Shown here one piece after another: positions 51,000-59,962 of a stretch of 64,000 nt of DNA. The stretch's first letter is position 1; every line of letters starts with the position of its first letter. The DNA is taken from contig NZ_VFPM01000004.1 in assembly GCF_006716675.1 (NCBI RefSeq), forward strand, positions 1 to 64,000, in the 5' to 3' direction. Source of the stretch: Humibacillus xanthopallidus (GTDB lineage: Bacteria; Actinomycetota; Actinomycetes; Actinomycetales; Dermatophilaceae). The notes below the pieces were generated by a model. The model did not search any database. It saw only the letters and a program-made list of their open reading frames with translations, and was not told the origin of the DNA. A program made the position numbers and the translations under genes.

Positions 51000-52604
51000 A
51001 TGGGCGCGGCATCCGTGCGGCTCGATCCCGCCTTCACGGTGGGGCCGCTCAACCGCAGGATCTTCGGCACCTTCGTCGAGCACATGGGTCGATGCGTCTA
51101 CACCGGCATCCACGAGCCCGGCCACCCCACTGCCGACGAGCACGGCTTCCGCACCGACGTGGCCGAGCTGGTGAGTGAGCTCGGGCCCACGATCGTGCGC
51201 TACCCGGGCGGCAACTTCGTCTCCAACTACCGGTGGGAGGACGGGGTCGGGCCCAAGGAGGACCGGCCCACCCGGCTCGACCTCGCGTGGCGGTCGATCG
51301 AGACCAACCAGGTCGGCACGGACGACTTCCTGTCGTGGGCGTCGCGGCTCGGCATCGAGCCGATGCTCGCCGTCAACCTCGGCACCAGGGGCCTGACCGA
51401 GGCGATCGAGCTGCTCCAGTACTGCAACGCCGAGCCCGGCATCGAGCTGTCGGACCGTCGGGTCAAGAACGGCCACCCAGACCCGCACGACGTCCGGGTC
51501 TGGTGCCTCGGCAACGAGATGGACGGGCCGTGGCAGATGGGGCACAAGACCGCCGAGGAGTACGCTCGCCTCGCCGAGGAGACGGCCCGCGCCATGAGGC
51601 GCTTCGACGACTCCCTCGAGCTCGTCGCCTGCGGCTCCTCGAACCGTTCGATGCCCACCTTCGGCACGTGGGAGCGCGTCGTGCTCGAGCGGTGCTTCGA
51701 CTTCGTCGACCACATCTCGGCACACGCCTACTACGAGCCGGTGGACGGTGACGTCGACTCCTTCCTCGCCTGCGCCGAGGACATGGACCGCTTCATCCGT
51801 GCGGTCGTCGCGACGGCCGACCACGTCGCCGCCGTCAAGGGATCGGACAAGCGGGTCAGCGTCTCCTTCGACGAGTGGAACGTGTGGTTCCAGGCACGCT
51901 TCGACGGCGAGAGCAGCCTGGCCGTCCGCGAGGCGCCCGAGCTCATCGAAGACGTCTACTCGGTCACCGACGCCGTCGTCGTCGGCAGCCTGCTCATCAC
52001 CCTGATGCAGCACACCGACCGGGTCTCGATGGCGTGTCAGGCCCAGCTCGTCAACGTCATCGCCCCGATCGCCACCCGGCCCGGTGGCCCCGCCTGGCGC
52101 CAGGCGATCTTCCACCCGTTCGCGCTGACCGCGCGGTATGCCGCCGGCACCGTCCTGCGCCCTGCCGTCGTCTCCGACGTGGTGCAGACCCAGGCCTTCG
52201 GCGCCGTCGACCAGCTCCTCACGACCGCGACGCTCGACCCCGACACGGGCGACCTCGTGGTGTTCGCCGTCAACCGCAGCCGCACCGAGGACTGCGCGCT
52301 GACCATCGACCTCGACGCCCTGGCCCACTCGGTCGCGAGCGTCGGGAGCACCGGGAGCACCGGGAGCACCGGGAGCACCGGGAGCGTCGGGGGAGCAGGG
52401 GGCCGGGCGGCATACCCCTCCGGTCGTCGGCTGGAGCACCTGACCCTGCACGACGCCGACCCGAACGCCCACAACACCGAGGCAGAGCCGGAGCGCGTCG
52501 TGCCGCGCGCCGGCGACGCCGTCCTCGACGGCGGCACCGTCCGAGCCGTCCTCCCGCCCATCTCGTGGCACTGCATCCGCATCACCGAAGGGAACAACTC
52601 ATGA
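51000..52604 (+). CDS. GH51 alpha-L-arabinofuranosidase
   Basis: 534 residues without signal peptide, probably cytoplasmic. The GH51 acid/base is in W-C-L-G-N-E-M-D-G-P-W-Q (Glu173) and the nucleophile in S-F-D-E-W-N-V-W (Glu292); F-V-E-H-M-G-R and R-Y-P-G-G-N-F-V-S are also typical. It removes terminal arabinofuranose from arabino-oligosaccharides. A 9-bp tandem repeat (52344-52388) encodes an S-T-G-S-T-G linker before the last 60 residues. ATG at 51000 with AAGGAGG upstream. It is first in the arabinan operon; its stop overlaps the next start as ATGA. Two LacI-type operator candidates precede it. Confidence 0.9.
   Translation: MGAASVRLDPAFTVGPLNRRIFGTFVEHMGRCVYTGIHEPGHPTADEHGFRTDVAELVSELGPTIVRYPGGNFVSNYRWEDGVGPKEDRPTRLDLAWRSIETNQVGTDDFLSWASRLGIEPMLAVNLGTRGLTEAIELLQYCNAEPGIELSDRRVKNGHPDPHDVRVWCLGNEMDGPWQMGHKTAEEYARLAEETARAMRRFDDSLELVACGSSNRSMPTFGTWERVVLERCFDFVDHISAHAYYEPVDGDVDSFLACAEDMDRFIRAVVATADHVAAVKGSDKRVSVSFDEWNVWFQARFDGESSLAVREAPELIEDVYSVTDAVVVGSLLITLMQHTDRVSMACQAQLVNVIAPIATRPGGPAWRQAIFHPFALTARYAAGTVLRPAVVSDVVQTQAFGAVDQLLTTATLDPDTGDLVVFAVNRSRTEDCALTIDLDALAHSVASVGSTGSTGSTGSTGSVGGAGGRAAYPSGRRLEHLTLHDADPNAHNTEAEPERVVPRAGDAVLDGGTVRAVLPPISWHCIRITEGNNS
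52344..52388 (+). repeat. 9-bp tandem repeat (VNTR-like) in GH51
   Basis: GGGAGCACC is repeated four times exactly, followed by GGGAGCGTC, in frame. It encodes a G-S-T linker. Slipped-strand copies would change linker length by three residues without a frameshift. Confidence 0.85.
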
Positions 52605-53944
52605 GCACCCCATCCGGCCCCCTCACCCGCCGACGCATGCTGACCGGGGCCCTCGGGCTCGGAGGCGCTATCGCCCTCGGAGCCTGCGGCAGCGGATCGG
52701 GCAGCGTGCCCGGCCAGGCCCCCCAGACGGTCGGCGGCGGTGGCGCCACCGGCTACAGCGGCCCGAAGGTCTCCCTGGCCTTCTGGAACGGCTTCACCGG
52801 CGGCGACGGGCCGTACATGAAGAAGCTCGTCGACCAGTTCAACGGCGAGCACCCCAACATCGCCGTCAGCATGAACACGATGCAGTGGGCCGACTACTAC
52901 ACGAAGCTGCCCGCAGCGGTGACCGCGGGCAAGGGCCCGGACATCGGCATCATGCACGTCGACTCGGTCGCCACCAACGCGGCGCGCAAGGTGATCCAGC
53001 CGCTGGACGACGTCGCGAGCGCTCTCAAGATGACCGAGTCCGACTTCGCACCGGTGCCGTGGAAGGCGGGCATCTACAAGGGGCAGCGTTACGCCATCCC
53101 GCTCGACGTGCACCCGCTCGGCTTCTTCTACAACAAGTCCGTCATGGAGCAGGCCGGCCTCGACCCCGAGAAGCCGCCGACGAACGCCGACGAGTACGGC
53201 GCGGCCCTCGACGCGATGAAGGCCAAGGGCGTGCAGGGTCACTGGGCGAGCCCCTTCCCCTTCACCGGCGGTCTCACCGTCCAGGCGCTCATCTACCAGT
53301 TCGGTGGCTCGCTCTTCAACGACGACGGCACCCAGGTGCTCTGGGCCGAGGAGCCCGGCGTCAAGGCCATGACGTGGTTCCAGGACCTCGTCAAGAACGG
53401 CCACTCGGCGGCGAAGATCGCCCAGGACGCCGACCTCGTCGCCCTCGAGAACGGCAAGACGGCCTTCAACTGGAACGGCATCTGGACCATCAACACCCTC
53501 GGGGCCAAGACCGGTCTCGAGTGGGGTGTCGCCCCGCTGCCCAACATCGGCGGCACCAAGGCGGCGTGGGCGGGCTCGCACCAGTTCGTCCTGCCGACGC
53601 AGCGCACGCCCGACGAGAACAAGGCGGTCGCCTCGCGCGTCTTCCTCAACTGGATCAGCACCAAGAGCCTCGAGTGGGCCAAGGCCGGCCAGGTGCCGGT
53701 GCGCAACAGCGTCCGCGAGTCGGCGGAGTTCAAGGAGCTCACCGACCAGGCGGCGCTGGCGAGCCAGATCGACGACCTGCACTTCCCGCCGACGGTGGCC
53801 GGCATCGGCGACGCCATGCCGGAGTTCGACAAGGCGCTCAACCTCGCCATCAACGGCGGGCAGGACCCGGCCAAGGTGCTGTCCGACGCGGCTGCCCGCG
53901 CCACGAAGATCCTCGAGGCCAACCAGAAGAAGTACGGCGGCTGA
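52601..53944 (+). CDS. ABC sugar transporter, solute-binding lipoprotein
   Basis: 447 residues. R-R-R-M-L-T-G and a lipobox A-L-G-A-C (Cys29) indicate a lipoprotein, possibly Tat-routed. The mature part is a family 1 solute-binding protein: V-S-L-A-F-W-N-G-F-T-G-G-D-G, G-P-D-I-G-I-M-H-V-D-S and R-Y-A-I-P-L-D-V-H-P-L-G-F-F-Y-N. Its ATG overlaps the GH51 stop (ATGA), coupling translation. Position between GH51 and permeases, with two GH43 genes after, implies binding of arabino- or arabinoxylo-oligosaccharides (inference). Confidence 0.85.
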   Translation: MSTPSGPLTRRRMLTGALGLGGAIALGACGSGSGSVPGQAPQTVGGGGATGYSGPKVSLAFWNGFTGGDGPYMKKLVDQFNGEHPNIAVSMNTMQWADYYTKLPAAVTAGKGPDIGIMHVDSVATNAARKVIQPLDDVASALKMTESDFAPVPWKAGIYKGQRYAIPLDVHPLGFFYNKSVMEQAGLDPEKPPTNADEYGAALDAMKAKGVQGHWASPFPFTGGLTVQALIYQFGGSLFNDDGTQVLWAEEPGVKAMTWFQDLVKNGHSAAKIAQDADLVALENGKTAFNWNGIWTINTLGAKTGLEWGVAPLPNIGGTKAAWAGSHQFVLPTQRTPDENKAVASRVFLNWISTKSLEWAKAGQVPVRNSVRESAEFKELTDQAALASQIDDLHFPPTVAGIGDAMPEFDKALNLAINGGQDPAKVLSDAAARATKILEANQKKYGG

Positions 53945-53948
53945 CGAC

Positions 53949-54917
53949 ATGGCTGTGACGACGACACAGCCCCCGAGACCCGCCTCGGGAGCGGAGCCCG
54001 CGCCGGGCGGGCGCCGCTCCCGAGGTCGGACCAGCGGCATCCACGGGTCGCGGTGGACCCCCTACCTCTTCCTCGCGCCCTTCCTCGCGCTCTTCACGGT
54101 CTTCGTCCTCGTGCCGGGCGTGCTGGGGGTCTGGATCTCCCTGCACAGCTGGGACTTCCTCCTGCCCAACAAGCCGTTCGTGGGCGGCCAGAACTACGTC
54201 GACCTCTTCGACAGCTCGTCGGTGCAGTTCGAGTCGTTCTGGAACGGCATGAAGGCCACCGCCTTCTTCGTGCTCATCAGCGTGCCGTTCCTCGTCGTCC
54301 TGCCGCTCCTGCTCGCGATCCTGCTCAATCGCAGGTTCCCGGGGCGCACCTTCTTCCGCGCCATCTTCTTCGCGCCGTTCGTGCTCGGCGTGGCCGTCAT
54401 CGGGCTCATGTGGGCCTACCTGCTCGACCCGTCCTTCGGCCTCGTCAACGGACTGCTCGGCGCGGTCGGCCTGCCCGACGACACGGCGTGGACGACCTCG
54501 CAGCCCTACGCGTGGATCTCGCTGGCCGGCGTCACCATCTGGTGGACGATGGGCTTCAACGCCGTCATCTACCTCGCCGGCCTCGGCGACATCCCGCCCG
54601 ACCACTACGAGGCGGCAGAGCTCGACGGGGCCTCGGCCTGGCAGCAGCTGCGCTACATCACGATCCCCGGGCTGCGGCCCGTGCTCATCTTCGTCGTCAT
54701 CACGACGATCCTCGCCAGCGCCAACATGTTCGGCCAGAGCTACCTCATCACCCAGGGCGGGCCGGGTGACACCACGCGCACGGCGATCATGGTCATCACC
54801 GACCTCGGCCTGTCGCAGTACCGCATGGGCGAGGCGTCCGCCATGAGCTACGTGCTCGCGGTCTTCCTCTCGCTCATCGCCCTCGTCAACTTCTGGGCCC
54901 TCAGGGAGAAGAAATGA
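53949..54917 (+). CDS. ABC sugar transporter permease (MalF-type)
   Basis: 322 residues. A Pro/Gly/Arg-rich N-terminus of 35 residues precedes six membrane helices; the EAA loop is Y-E-A-A-E-L-D-G-A-S-A-W-Q-Q-L-R-Y-I-T-I-P-G-L. The start lies 4 bp after the binding-protein stop with no strong RBS, so coupling is likely. A 12-bp inverted repeat with an extendable inner stem covers codons 12-26, paralleling the other ABC operon. It overlaps the next permease gene by ATGA. Confidence 0.9.
   Translation: MAVTTTQPPRPASGAEPAPGGRRSRGRTSGIHGSRWTPYLFLAPFLALFTVFVLVPGVLGVWISLHSWDFLLPNKPFVGGQNYVDLFDSSSVQFESFWNGMKATAFFVLISVPFLVVLPLLLAILLNRRFPGRTFFRAIFFAPFVLGVAVIGLMWAYLLDPSFGLVNGLLGAVGLPDDTAWTTSQPYAWISLAGVTIWWTMGFNAVIYLAGLGDIPPDHYEAAELDGASAWQQLRYITIPGLRPVLIFVVITTILASANMFGQSYLITQGGPGDTTRTAIMVITDLGLSQYRMGEASAMSYVLAVFLSLIALVNFWALREKK
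53983..54025 (+). promoter_or_regulatory. Start-proximal hairpin in the permease gene
   Basis: CCTCGGGAGCGG (53983-53994) pairs with CCGCTCCCGAGG (54014-54025); the GC-rich middle (AGCCCGC...GCGGGCG) can extend the fold. It starts 39 bp after the binding-protein stop, in the same relative place as the hairpin at 43775. Confidence 0.5.
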
Positions 54918-55741
54918 GACGCCGCAACGGGCCGCTCTTCTGGGCAACCCTCGCCATCCTCACGGTCGTCTTCGTCGGACCGCTGCTGCTCATCCTGCTG
55001 ACGTCCTTCAAGACGCAGAGCGAGGCGCGTTCGGTCCCACCGACCTGGATCCCCCAGGAGTGGACCCTCCGGGCCTACGACGTGCTCTTCTTCCAGGACG
55101 CCGCCAGCCCGGTTCTGCGGTGGTTCGCCAACTCGATGGTGGCCGCGACGCTCCACTCGGCCCTCGTCGTCACGGTGTGCTCCATGGCCGGATATGCCTT
55201 GGCTCGCATGGAGTTCCGCTTCAAGAAGGCGATCTTCGCCGGAATCATCATGACGCTCTTCGTGCCCGGCTTCATCTTCCTCATGCCCAACTTCCTCATC
55301 CTCGACCAGCTGGGCTGGCTCGACACCATCTGGGCGCTCGTGGTGCCGGGTGCCGCCGGAGCCTTCGGCGTCTTCTTCATGCGCCAGTTCTTCATCGGCC
55401 TGCCCAAGGAGCTCGAGGAGAGTGCACGCCTCGACGGCGCCAGCCCCTTCCGCACCTTTCGCTCGGTCGTGCTGCCCAATGCCCGGCCGGCCCTGGTCAC
55501 CCTCGCCGTGCTGAGCTTCCTGGCCAACTGGAACGACTTCATCTGGCCGATCTACGTGCTTTTCTCGCCGGAGCGGCTCACCCTGCCGGCCGGGCTCAGC
55601 CGGCTGCAGGGCGCCTACACGATCGACTACCCCGTCGTCATGGCGGGCGCCATGCTCGCCGCCATCCCTGTGCTGCTCATCTACTCGTTCGTCCAGAGAT
55701 ACGTCATCGAGGGCGTCGCCAGCAGCGGCGTCAAGGGCTAG
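54914..55741 (+). CDS. ABC sugar transporter permease (MalG-type)
   Basis: 275 residues with six membrane helices. The coupling loop reads L-E-E-S-A-R-L-D-G-A-S-P-F-R-T-F-R-S-V-V-L-P, and N-W-N-D-F-I-W-P is typical of MalG subunits. ATGA overlap with the preceding permease. It completes the second binding-protein/two-permease set; again no ATPase gene is present. The secreted GH43 gene starts 10 bp later with GGAGAG-type RBS at the junction. Confidence 0.9.
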   Translation: MRRRNGPLFWATLAILTVVFVGPLLLILLTSFKTQSEARSVPPTWIPQEWTLRAYDVLFFQDAASPVLRWFANSMVAATLHSALVVTVCSMAGYALARMEFRFKKAIFAGIIMTLFVPGFIFLMPNFLILDQLGWLDTIWALVVPGAAGAFGVFFMRQFFIGLPKELEESARLDGASPFRTFRSVVLPNARPALVTLAVLSFLANWNDFIWPIYVLFSPERLTLPAGLSRLQGAYTIDYPVVMAGAMLAAIPVLLIYSFVQRYVIEGVASSGVKG

Positions 55742-55751
55742 GAGAGATTCG

Positions 55752-58061
55752 ATGTCCCGTCCACCCCGCACGACCCGACGCGGCCGTCGGATGACCGCCG
55801 TGCTGGCGGCGCTCGCCGCACTGGGTGCCACCGCCGCCACCACCGCCACCACCGCCACGGCCACGTATGCCGCCGAGCCGGGCCCCGCGGCATACGCCAA
55901 CGCCGTCTCGGACCCGTTCTCCGACACGTTCGCGGACCCAGCCGTGATCCGCGGCCGCGACGGCTGGTGGTATGCCTACGCGACGTCCGACCCGCTGCGC
56001 GCGGGAGATGCGCCGGGCGCGATGCACATGGCGCGCACGCGCGACTGGTCGAGCTGGGAGTACCTCGGGACCGTCTTCGATGCGGGCAACCGCCCGTCGT
56101 GGGCGACCCCGACCGCGGGACTGTGGGCGCCCGACATCCGTTACGTCGCAGGGAAGTACGTCCTCTACTTCACGGTGACCGACACGACCCTCAACCCCGG
56201 GGACGACTCGGCGATCGGCGTCGCGACGGCAGCCTCGCCAGCCGGCCCCTGGACCGCGACGGACTCGCCGGCCGTGCCCCCACGCCGGGCGCCCGGGGGC
56301 GGCTTCCTCTGGACCTTCGACCCGGCCGGCTTCACCGACGTCGACGGCCAGCGCTACCTCTACTTCGGCAGCTACTTCGGTGGCCTCTGGGCCACGCGCG
56401 TCTCGCCGGACGGGCTGACCCCGGTCGGCACGGCGACGCAGGTCGCGATCGACAACCGCTACGAGGGGTCCTTCGTCGTGCGCCACGACGACTGGTACTA
56501 CCTCATGGGCTCGGCCGCCAACTGCTGTGCCGGCCCCACGACGGGCTACTCCGTCTTCGCCGGCCGCTCGCGCTCGCCGTTGGGGCCGTTCGTCGACGCG
56601 GAGGGCACGTCGCTACTCACCTCCCGCGTGGGCGGCACGATCGTGCTGACGCAGAACGGCAACCGCTTCGTCGGGGCCGGCCACCACGCCGTCATCACGG
56701 ATGCCGAGGGCCGTGACTTCATCGCCTACCACGCCCTCGACCGCACCAACCCGTGGCTGACGTCGACCTTCGGCATCAACCGCCGGCCGATGCTGCTCGA
56801 CCGTCTCGACTGGGTCGACGGCTGGCCACGGACCCGTGCGGGGGCGGGCCCCTCCGACACCCCGCAGCCCGCCCCGATCCTGTCGTCGGGACTCGGCATC
56901 ACACCGACCGATCCGGCGGCCGGGGGCTTCCGGCGGATGGCCGACGGACCGAGCGACCCGGTCACCGGCGACACCGGACTCGTGCGCGGCACCGCGTCGA
57001 CGACCTCGTCGGCGCCGGCCGGTCCGCTGCACGTGCGGCTCGACCACCGCGGCACCGAGCCGCTCCGCCTCCTCGTCGGTCGCGACCCGGCCGTCAAGGT
57101 CACGCTCGACCCGAAGGGGGGCCGTCTCACGGCCCAGGTCGACGACGGCACCGTCCGGTCGTCGACGACGGCGCTTCCCGTGCTCCCTGCACAGGCTTGG
57201 CGCACCCTCACCGTCGACCTGACGGCGGGTGGTCTCACCGCCGAGGTCACCGAGAGCGACCTCGCCGACGTCCTGGCGCGCGTCCACGTGTCGGGCGACG
57301 CGCGTCCGGGCGCGGCTCCGGTGCGGCTCAGCAGCAGCCGCGCCGTCGTCGACAACGTCGTCGTCAACCCGGCAGCCGCGGACGCTGCCACCCTCGCGCC
57401 CGTGCCGGTGGCCGGGGCGCTGCTGGCGTCGGAGGACTTCGACGACCCGAGCCTCAGCGGCTTCACGTGGGTGCGGCGCAACCCGGCGGTCACCGTCTCC
57501 GGGGGGAGCCTGCGGTGGCCCGTCGAGGGCACCGACCTCGTCGGCGGCGGCAACACGGCGAGCGTGCTCCTGCACGACACCCCGGGCGACGGGGACTGGA
57601 TCGCCGAGGCGAAGACGACGCTCGACCTCGGCACCGACGCGGTGCGCAACTACCAGCAGGTGGGACTCGTGGCGTACGAGAACGACGACGACTTCGCGCG
57701 CCTGTCGGAGGTCGCCATCTGGAACACGCGCCAGACCGAGTTCGGCCGCGAGACCGCTGCCGACCCGAAGGACCCGAGCGGGCCCACGAGCTATGGCGGA
57801 GCCATCGTCGGCACCGCGGCGCCGACCCTCTGGCTGCGGCTCGCCCACCACCGCAGTCCCACCGGTGAGCACCTCTACCGTGCCGGCACGAGCAGGGACG
57901 GAGTGACGTGGACGTGGGGGGCGACCTGGTCCTTCCGCCCCGGCACGAACCCCCGCATCGGGCTGGTCGCCCATGGTGGCGCCGCTCCGGCCGTCGTCGC
58001 GCACGTCGACCACCTGAGGTTCTATGCGTCGAGCTGGCCCGCCGACCCGGGCGCAGGATGA
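55752..58061 (+). CDS. Secreted GH43-family arabinanase-like enzyme with C-terminal beta-sandwich
   Basis: 769 residues. A signal peptide (R-R-G-R-R-M then an Ala/Thr-rich core to Y-A-A) is followed by a five-bladed-propeller GH43 domain: F-A-D-P-A-V-I (base Asp), L-W-A-P-D-I (Asp) and Y-E-G-S-F-V (acid Glu), with H-H-A-V late in the propeller as in endo-arabinanases. The second half (from about 385) is beta-rich and resembles the C-terminal concanavalin-like domain of beta-xylosidase-type GH43 enzymes (V-R-N-Y-Q-Q-V-G-L-V-A-Y-E-N-D-D-D). It probably cleaves arabinan or arabinoxylan outside the cell, feeding the transporter. Its stop overlaps the next start. Confidence 0.8.
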   Translation: MSRPPRTTRRGRRMTAVLAALAALGATAATTATTATATYAAEPGPAAYANAVSDPFSDTFADPAVIRGRDGWWYAYATSDPLRAGDAPGAMHMARTRDWSSWEYLGTVFDAGNRPSWATPTAGLWAPDIRYVAGKYVLYFTVTDTTLNPGDDSAIGVATAASPAGPWTATDSPAVPPRRAPGGGFLWTFDPAGFTDVDGQRYLYFGSYFGGLWATRVSPDGLTPVGTATQVAIDNRYEGSFVVRHDDWYYLMGSAANCCAGPTTGYSVFAGRSRSPLGPFVDAEGTSLLTSRVGGTIVLTQNGNRFVGAGHHAVITDAEGRDFIAYHALDRTNPWLTSTFGINRRPMLLDRLDWVDGWPRTRAGAGPSDTPQPAPILSSGLGITPTDPAAGGFRRMADGPSDPVTGDTGLVRGTASTTSSAPAGPLHVRLDHRGTEPLRLLVGRDPAVKVTLDPKGGRLTAQVDDGTVRSSTTALPVLPAQAWRTLTVDLTAGGLTAEVTESDLADVLARVHVSGDARPGAAPVRLSSSRAVVDNVVVNPAAADAATLAPVPVAGALLASEDFDDPSLSGFTWVRRNPAVTVSGGSLRWPVEGTDLVGGGNTASVLLHDTPGDGDWIAEAKTTLDLGTDAVRNYQQVGLVAYENDDDFARLSEVAIWNTRQTEFGRETAADPKDPSGPTSYGGAIVGTAAPTLWLRLAHHRSPTGEHLYRAGTSRDGVTWTWGATWSFRPGTNPRIGLVAHGGAAPAVVAHVDHLRFYASSWPADPGAG

Positions 58062-59095
58062 GGGTCCTCCGCCGACGACTGACCGTGACCGCAGCCCTCG
58101 GAGCCGTGCTCCTCGCGGGGTGCGGGAGGGCGACCGAGACCACCTCTGGAGGCAGCGTGACAACACCGGCGAGCACATGGGCGAGCAGGCCCGCAGCGGC
58201 CGCGACGAACCCCGTCTGGCCGAGCAACTTCCCCGACCCGCAGATCCTGCCCGACGGCGACGGTTGGGTCGCCATCGCGACGAACGGCAACGGCATGAAC
58301 GTGCAGACCCTCGTCAGCGACGACCTCACGTCGTGGACGCAGGGCAGCGACGCGATGCCCGAGCTGGCGTCGTGGACCACGCCGGGCAAGGTGTGGGCCC
58401 CGGAGGTGCACCGCTTCGGCGACCGGTGGGTCATGTACTACACGACGACGGCGCCCGACCCGAGCATCCAGTGCATCGGCCTCGCCGTCGCCGACGACCC
58501 CAAGGGTCCCTACCGCGACACGGGCAGCACACCGCTCGTCTGCGAGCAGGACCAGGGCGGGTCGATCGACGCCTCGCCGTTCGTCGCCGCGGACGGCACG
58601 GCATACCTCTACTGGAAGAACGACGGCAACGCCGTCGGCGTCGACACGTGGATCTCGGTCCAGCGTCTCTCAGCCGACGGCATGCGGCTCGAGGGTGAGG
58701 CGAAACGACTGATCCGCCAGGACCTTCCGTGGGAGGGGCACCTCGTCGAGGCGCCCTTCGTCTGGGAGCGCGACGGCGTCTTCCACCTCTTCTACTCCGC
58801 CAACGACTACGGCAGCGACCGGTATGCCGTAGGGCACGCGACGGCGTCGTCGCCGACGGGGCCGTTCACCAAGGACGCCGAGCCGGTCCTGACGAGCACC
58901 GACGTCGCGGCCGGGCCGGGCCACTGCGCCCTGTTCGACAAGGACGGCCGGGTGCTCATGGTCTACCACGCATGGGCGCCGGACGCCGTCGGCTCCGAGG
59001 TGCCGGGCCGGACGATGTGGCTGAGCGAGGTCACGTTCGACGGGACACAGGTGTCGGTGACCCCGGCGCAGAGCCGGCTCCCGGCCGGCCTGTGA
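58058..59095 (+). CDS. GH43-family lipoprotein
   Basis: 345 residues. Lipobox L-L-A-G-C (Cys22) anchors it to the membrane exterior. A single GH43 propeller domain follows: N-F-P-D-P-Q-I-L (base Asp), V-W-A-P-E-V-H and L-V-E-A-P-F-V (acid Glu). The middle catalytic-support residue is Glu (A-P-E) where the neighbouring GH43 has Asp. It is likely an exo-acting arabinofuranosidase or arabinanase working on products of the secreted GH43. ATG at 58058 overlaps the upstream TGA (ATGA). It is the last gene of the arabinan operon. Confidence 0.8.
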   Translation: MRVLRRRLTVTAALGAVLLAGCGRATETTSGGSVTTPASTWASRPAAAATNPVWPSNFPDPQILPDGDGWVAIATNGNGMNVQTLVSDDLTSWTQGSDAMPELASWTTPGKVWAPEVHRFGDRWVMYYTTTAPDPSIQCIGLAVADDPKGPYRDTGSTPLVCEQDQGGSIDASPFVAADGTAYLYWKNDGNAVGVDTWISVQRLSADGMRLEGEAKRLIRQDLPWEGHLVEAPFVWERDGVFHLFYSANDYGSDRYAVGHATASSPTGPFTKDAEPVLTSTDVAAGPGHCALFDKDGRVLMVYHAWAPDAVGSEVPGRTMWLSEVTFDGTQVSVTPAQSRLPAGL

Positions 59096-59163
59096 GTCGC
59101 CTCCACGATCGTGGGGTGGGGACGTATCAGGGGCCGCCCGGCGTGCACTGATGCGCAGGGGAA

Positions 59164-59193
59164 CGGTGCGGGGCAGGGGGCCGCCCCGCACCG
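59164..59193 (+). terminator. Terminator after the arabinan operon
   Basis: Perfect 11-bp stem CGGTGCGGGGC (59164-59174) with 59183-59193 and an 8-nt loop, 68 bp after the last GH43 stop. Confidence 0.65.
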
Positions 59194-59208
59194 CCCCTCG
59201 ACGTGCAG

Positions 59209-59247
59209 CGGGCGCCGGGTCCGGCCAGGGAGCGGACCCGACGCCCG
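59209..59247 (-). terminator. Terminator facing the anti-sigma gene
   Basis: A 15-bp stem with one mismatch (59209-59223 with 59233-59247, 9-nt loop) lies 20 bp beyond the anti-sigma stop at 59267. Together with the hairpin at 59164 it forms a double terminator between convergent operons. Confidence 0.65.
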
Positions 59248-59266
59248 CTCGGCCGCGCGGCCGAGC

Positions 59267-59962
59267 TCAGGTCGTCGCCGAGGCGAGCACCTGTCCCGCA
59301 CCGTCGCGGATCTCGAGCCGTCGGATCTCGTCGGGTCGCAGGGCGGTCGCCCCGGTGAGCCGGGAGTATCCCGTGGGGGTGCCGAGCCATGACGCTGCCG
59401 CGGTCGAGGCTCCTTGGCGGTCGATGACGTAGAGGGTCAGCTGCCCGGCCGTCGGCATGTCCTCGCAGTCGAGGTCGAGCTGGGTGCCCCAGCCCCGGGT
59501 CACGAGGGCGACGTCGACGCGGACCGACGATCCCGGTGCGGGCGACGCGACGACGTGGGTCGTCGGTAGATCTGGAGGAGCGGTGAGCCGCGGGCCGAGC
59601 CAGAGGCCGGCGCCGAAGAGGACCGTCGCAGCGGCCGCAGCCACGGCGGCGAGCCACCGGCGCCGGGTCCGTCGCTTCTGGGCGACGGCAGAGAGCAACC
59701 GGGCGACGCGCGCGTCGTCGACCCCGTCCGGCGCGTCGACAGCGACTGCCTCCGCGGCTTCGGCATCAGGCGAGAGGTGGGGGCCGCCGGCCGGCCCGGC
59801 GAGGTCGAGCAACCGCGGCAGCCCCGACACCTGCCCCAGCTCGGCCTGGCACGCGGAGCAGCCGCGCAGGTGCTCGGTGAAGGCGCGGTGGTCGGCATCG
59901 GACAGTCCTCCGAGCAGGTAGCCGCCGAGGAGGACGTGCAGGTCATCGGATCCGACGGTCAT
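59267..59962 (-). CDS. Zinc-finger anti-sigma factor (membrane-bound)
   Basis: 231 residues. The N-terminal ZAS motif H-L-R-G-C-S-A-C (H-x3-C-x2-C) binds the sigma factor; one helix W-L-A-A-V-A-A-A-A-A-T-V-L-F-G-A-G-L-W-L spans the membrane, leaving an external beta-rich domain of about 95 residues with D-L-D-C-E-D-M-P. This matches RskA/RsmA-like anti-sigmas. The ATG overlaps the stop of the sigma gene (ATGA), tying their production together. The inducing signal is unknown. Confidence 0.85.
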   Translation of the reverse strand: MTVGSDDLHVLLGGYLLGGLSDADHRAFTEHLRGCSACQAELGQVSGLPRLLDLAGPAGGPHLSPDAEAAEAVAVDAPDGVDDARVARLLSAVAQKRRTRRRWLAAVAAAAATVLFGAGLWLGPRLTAPPDLPTTHVVASPAPGSSVRVDVALVTRGWGTQLDLDCEDMPTAGQLTLYVIDRQGASTAAASWLGTPTGYSRLTGATALRPDEIRRLEIRDGAGQVLASATT

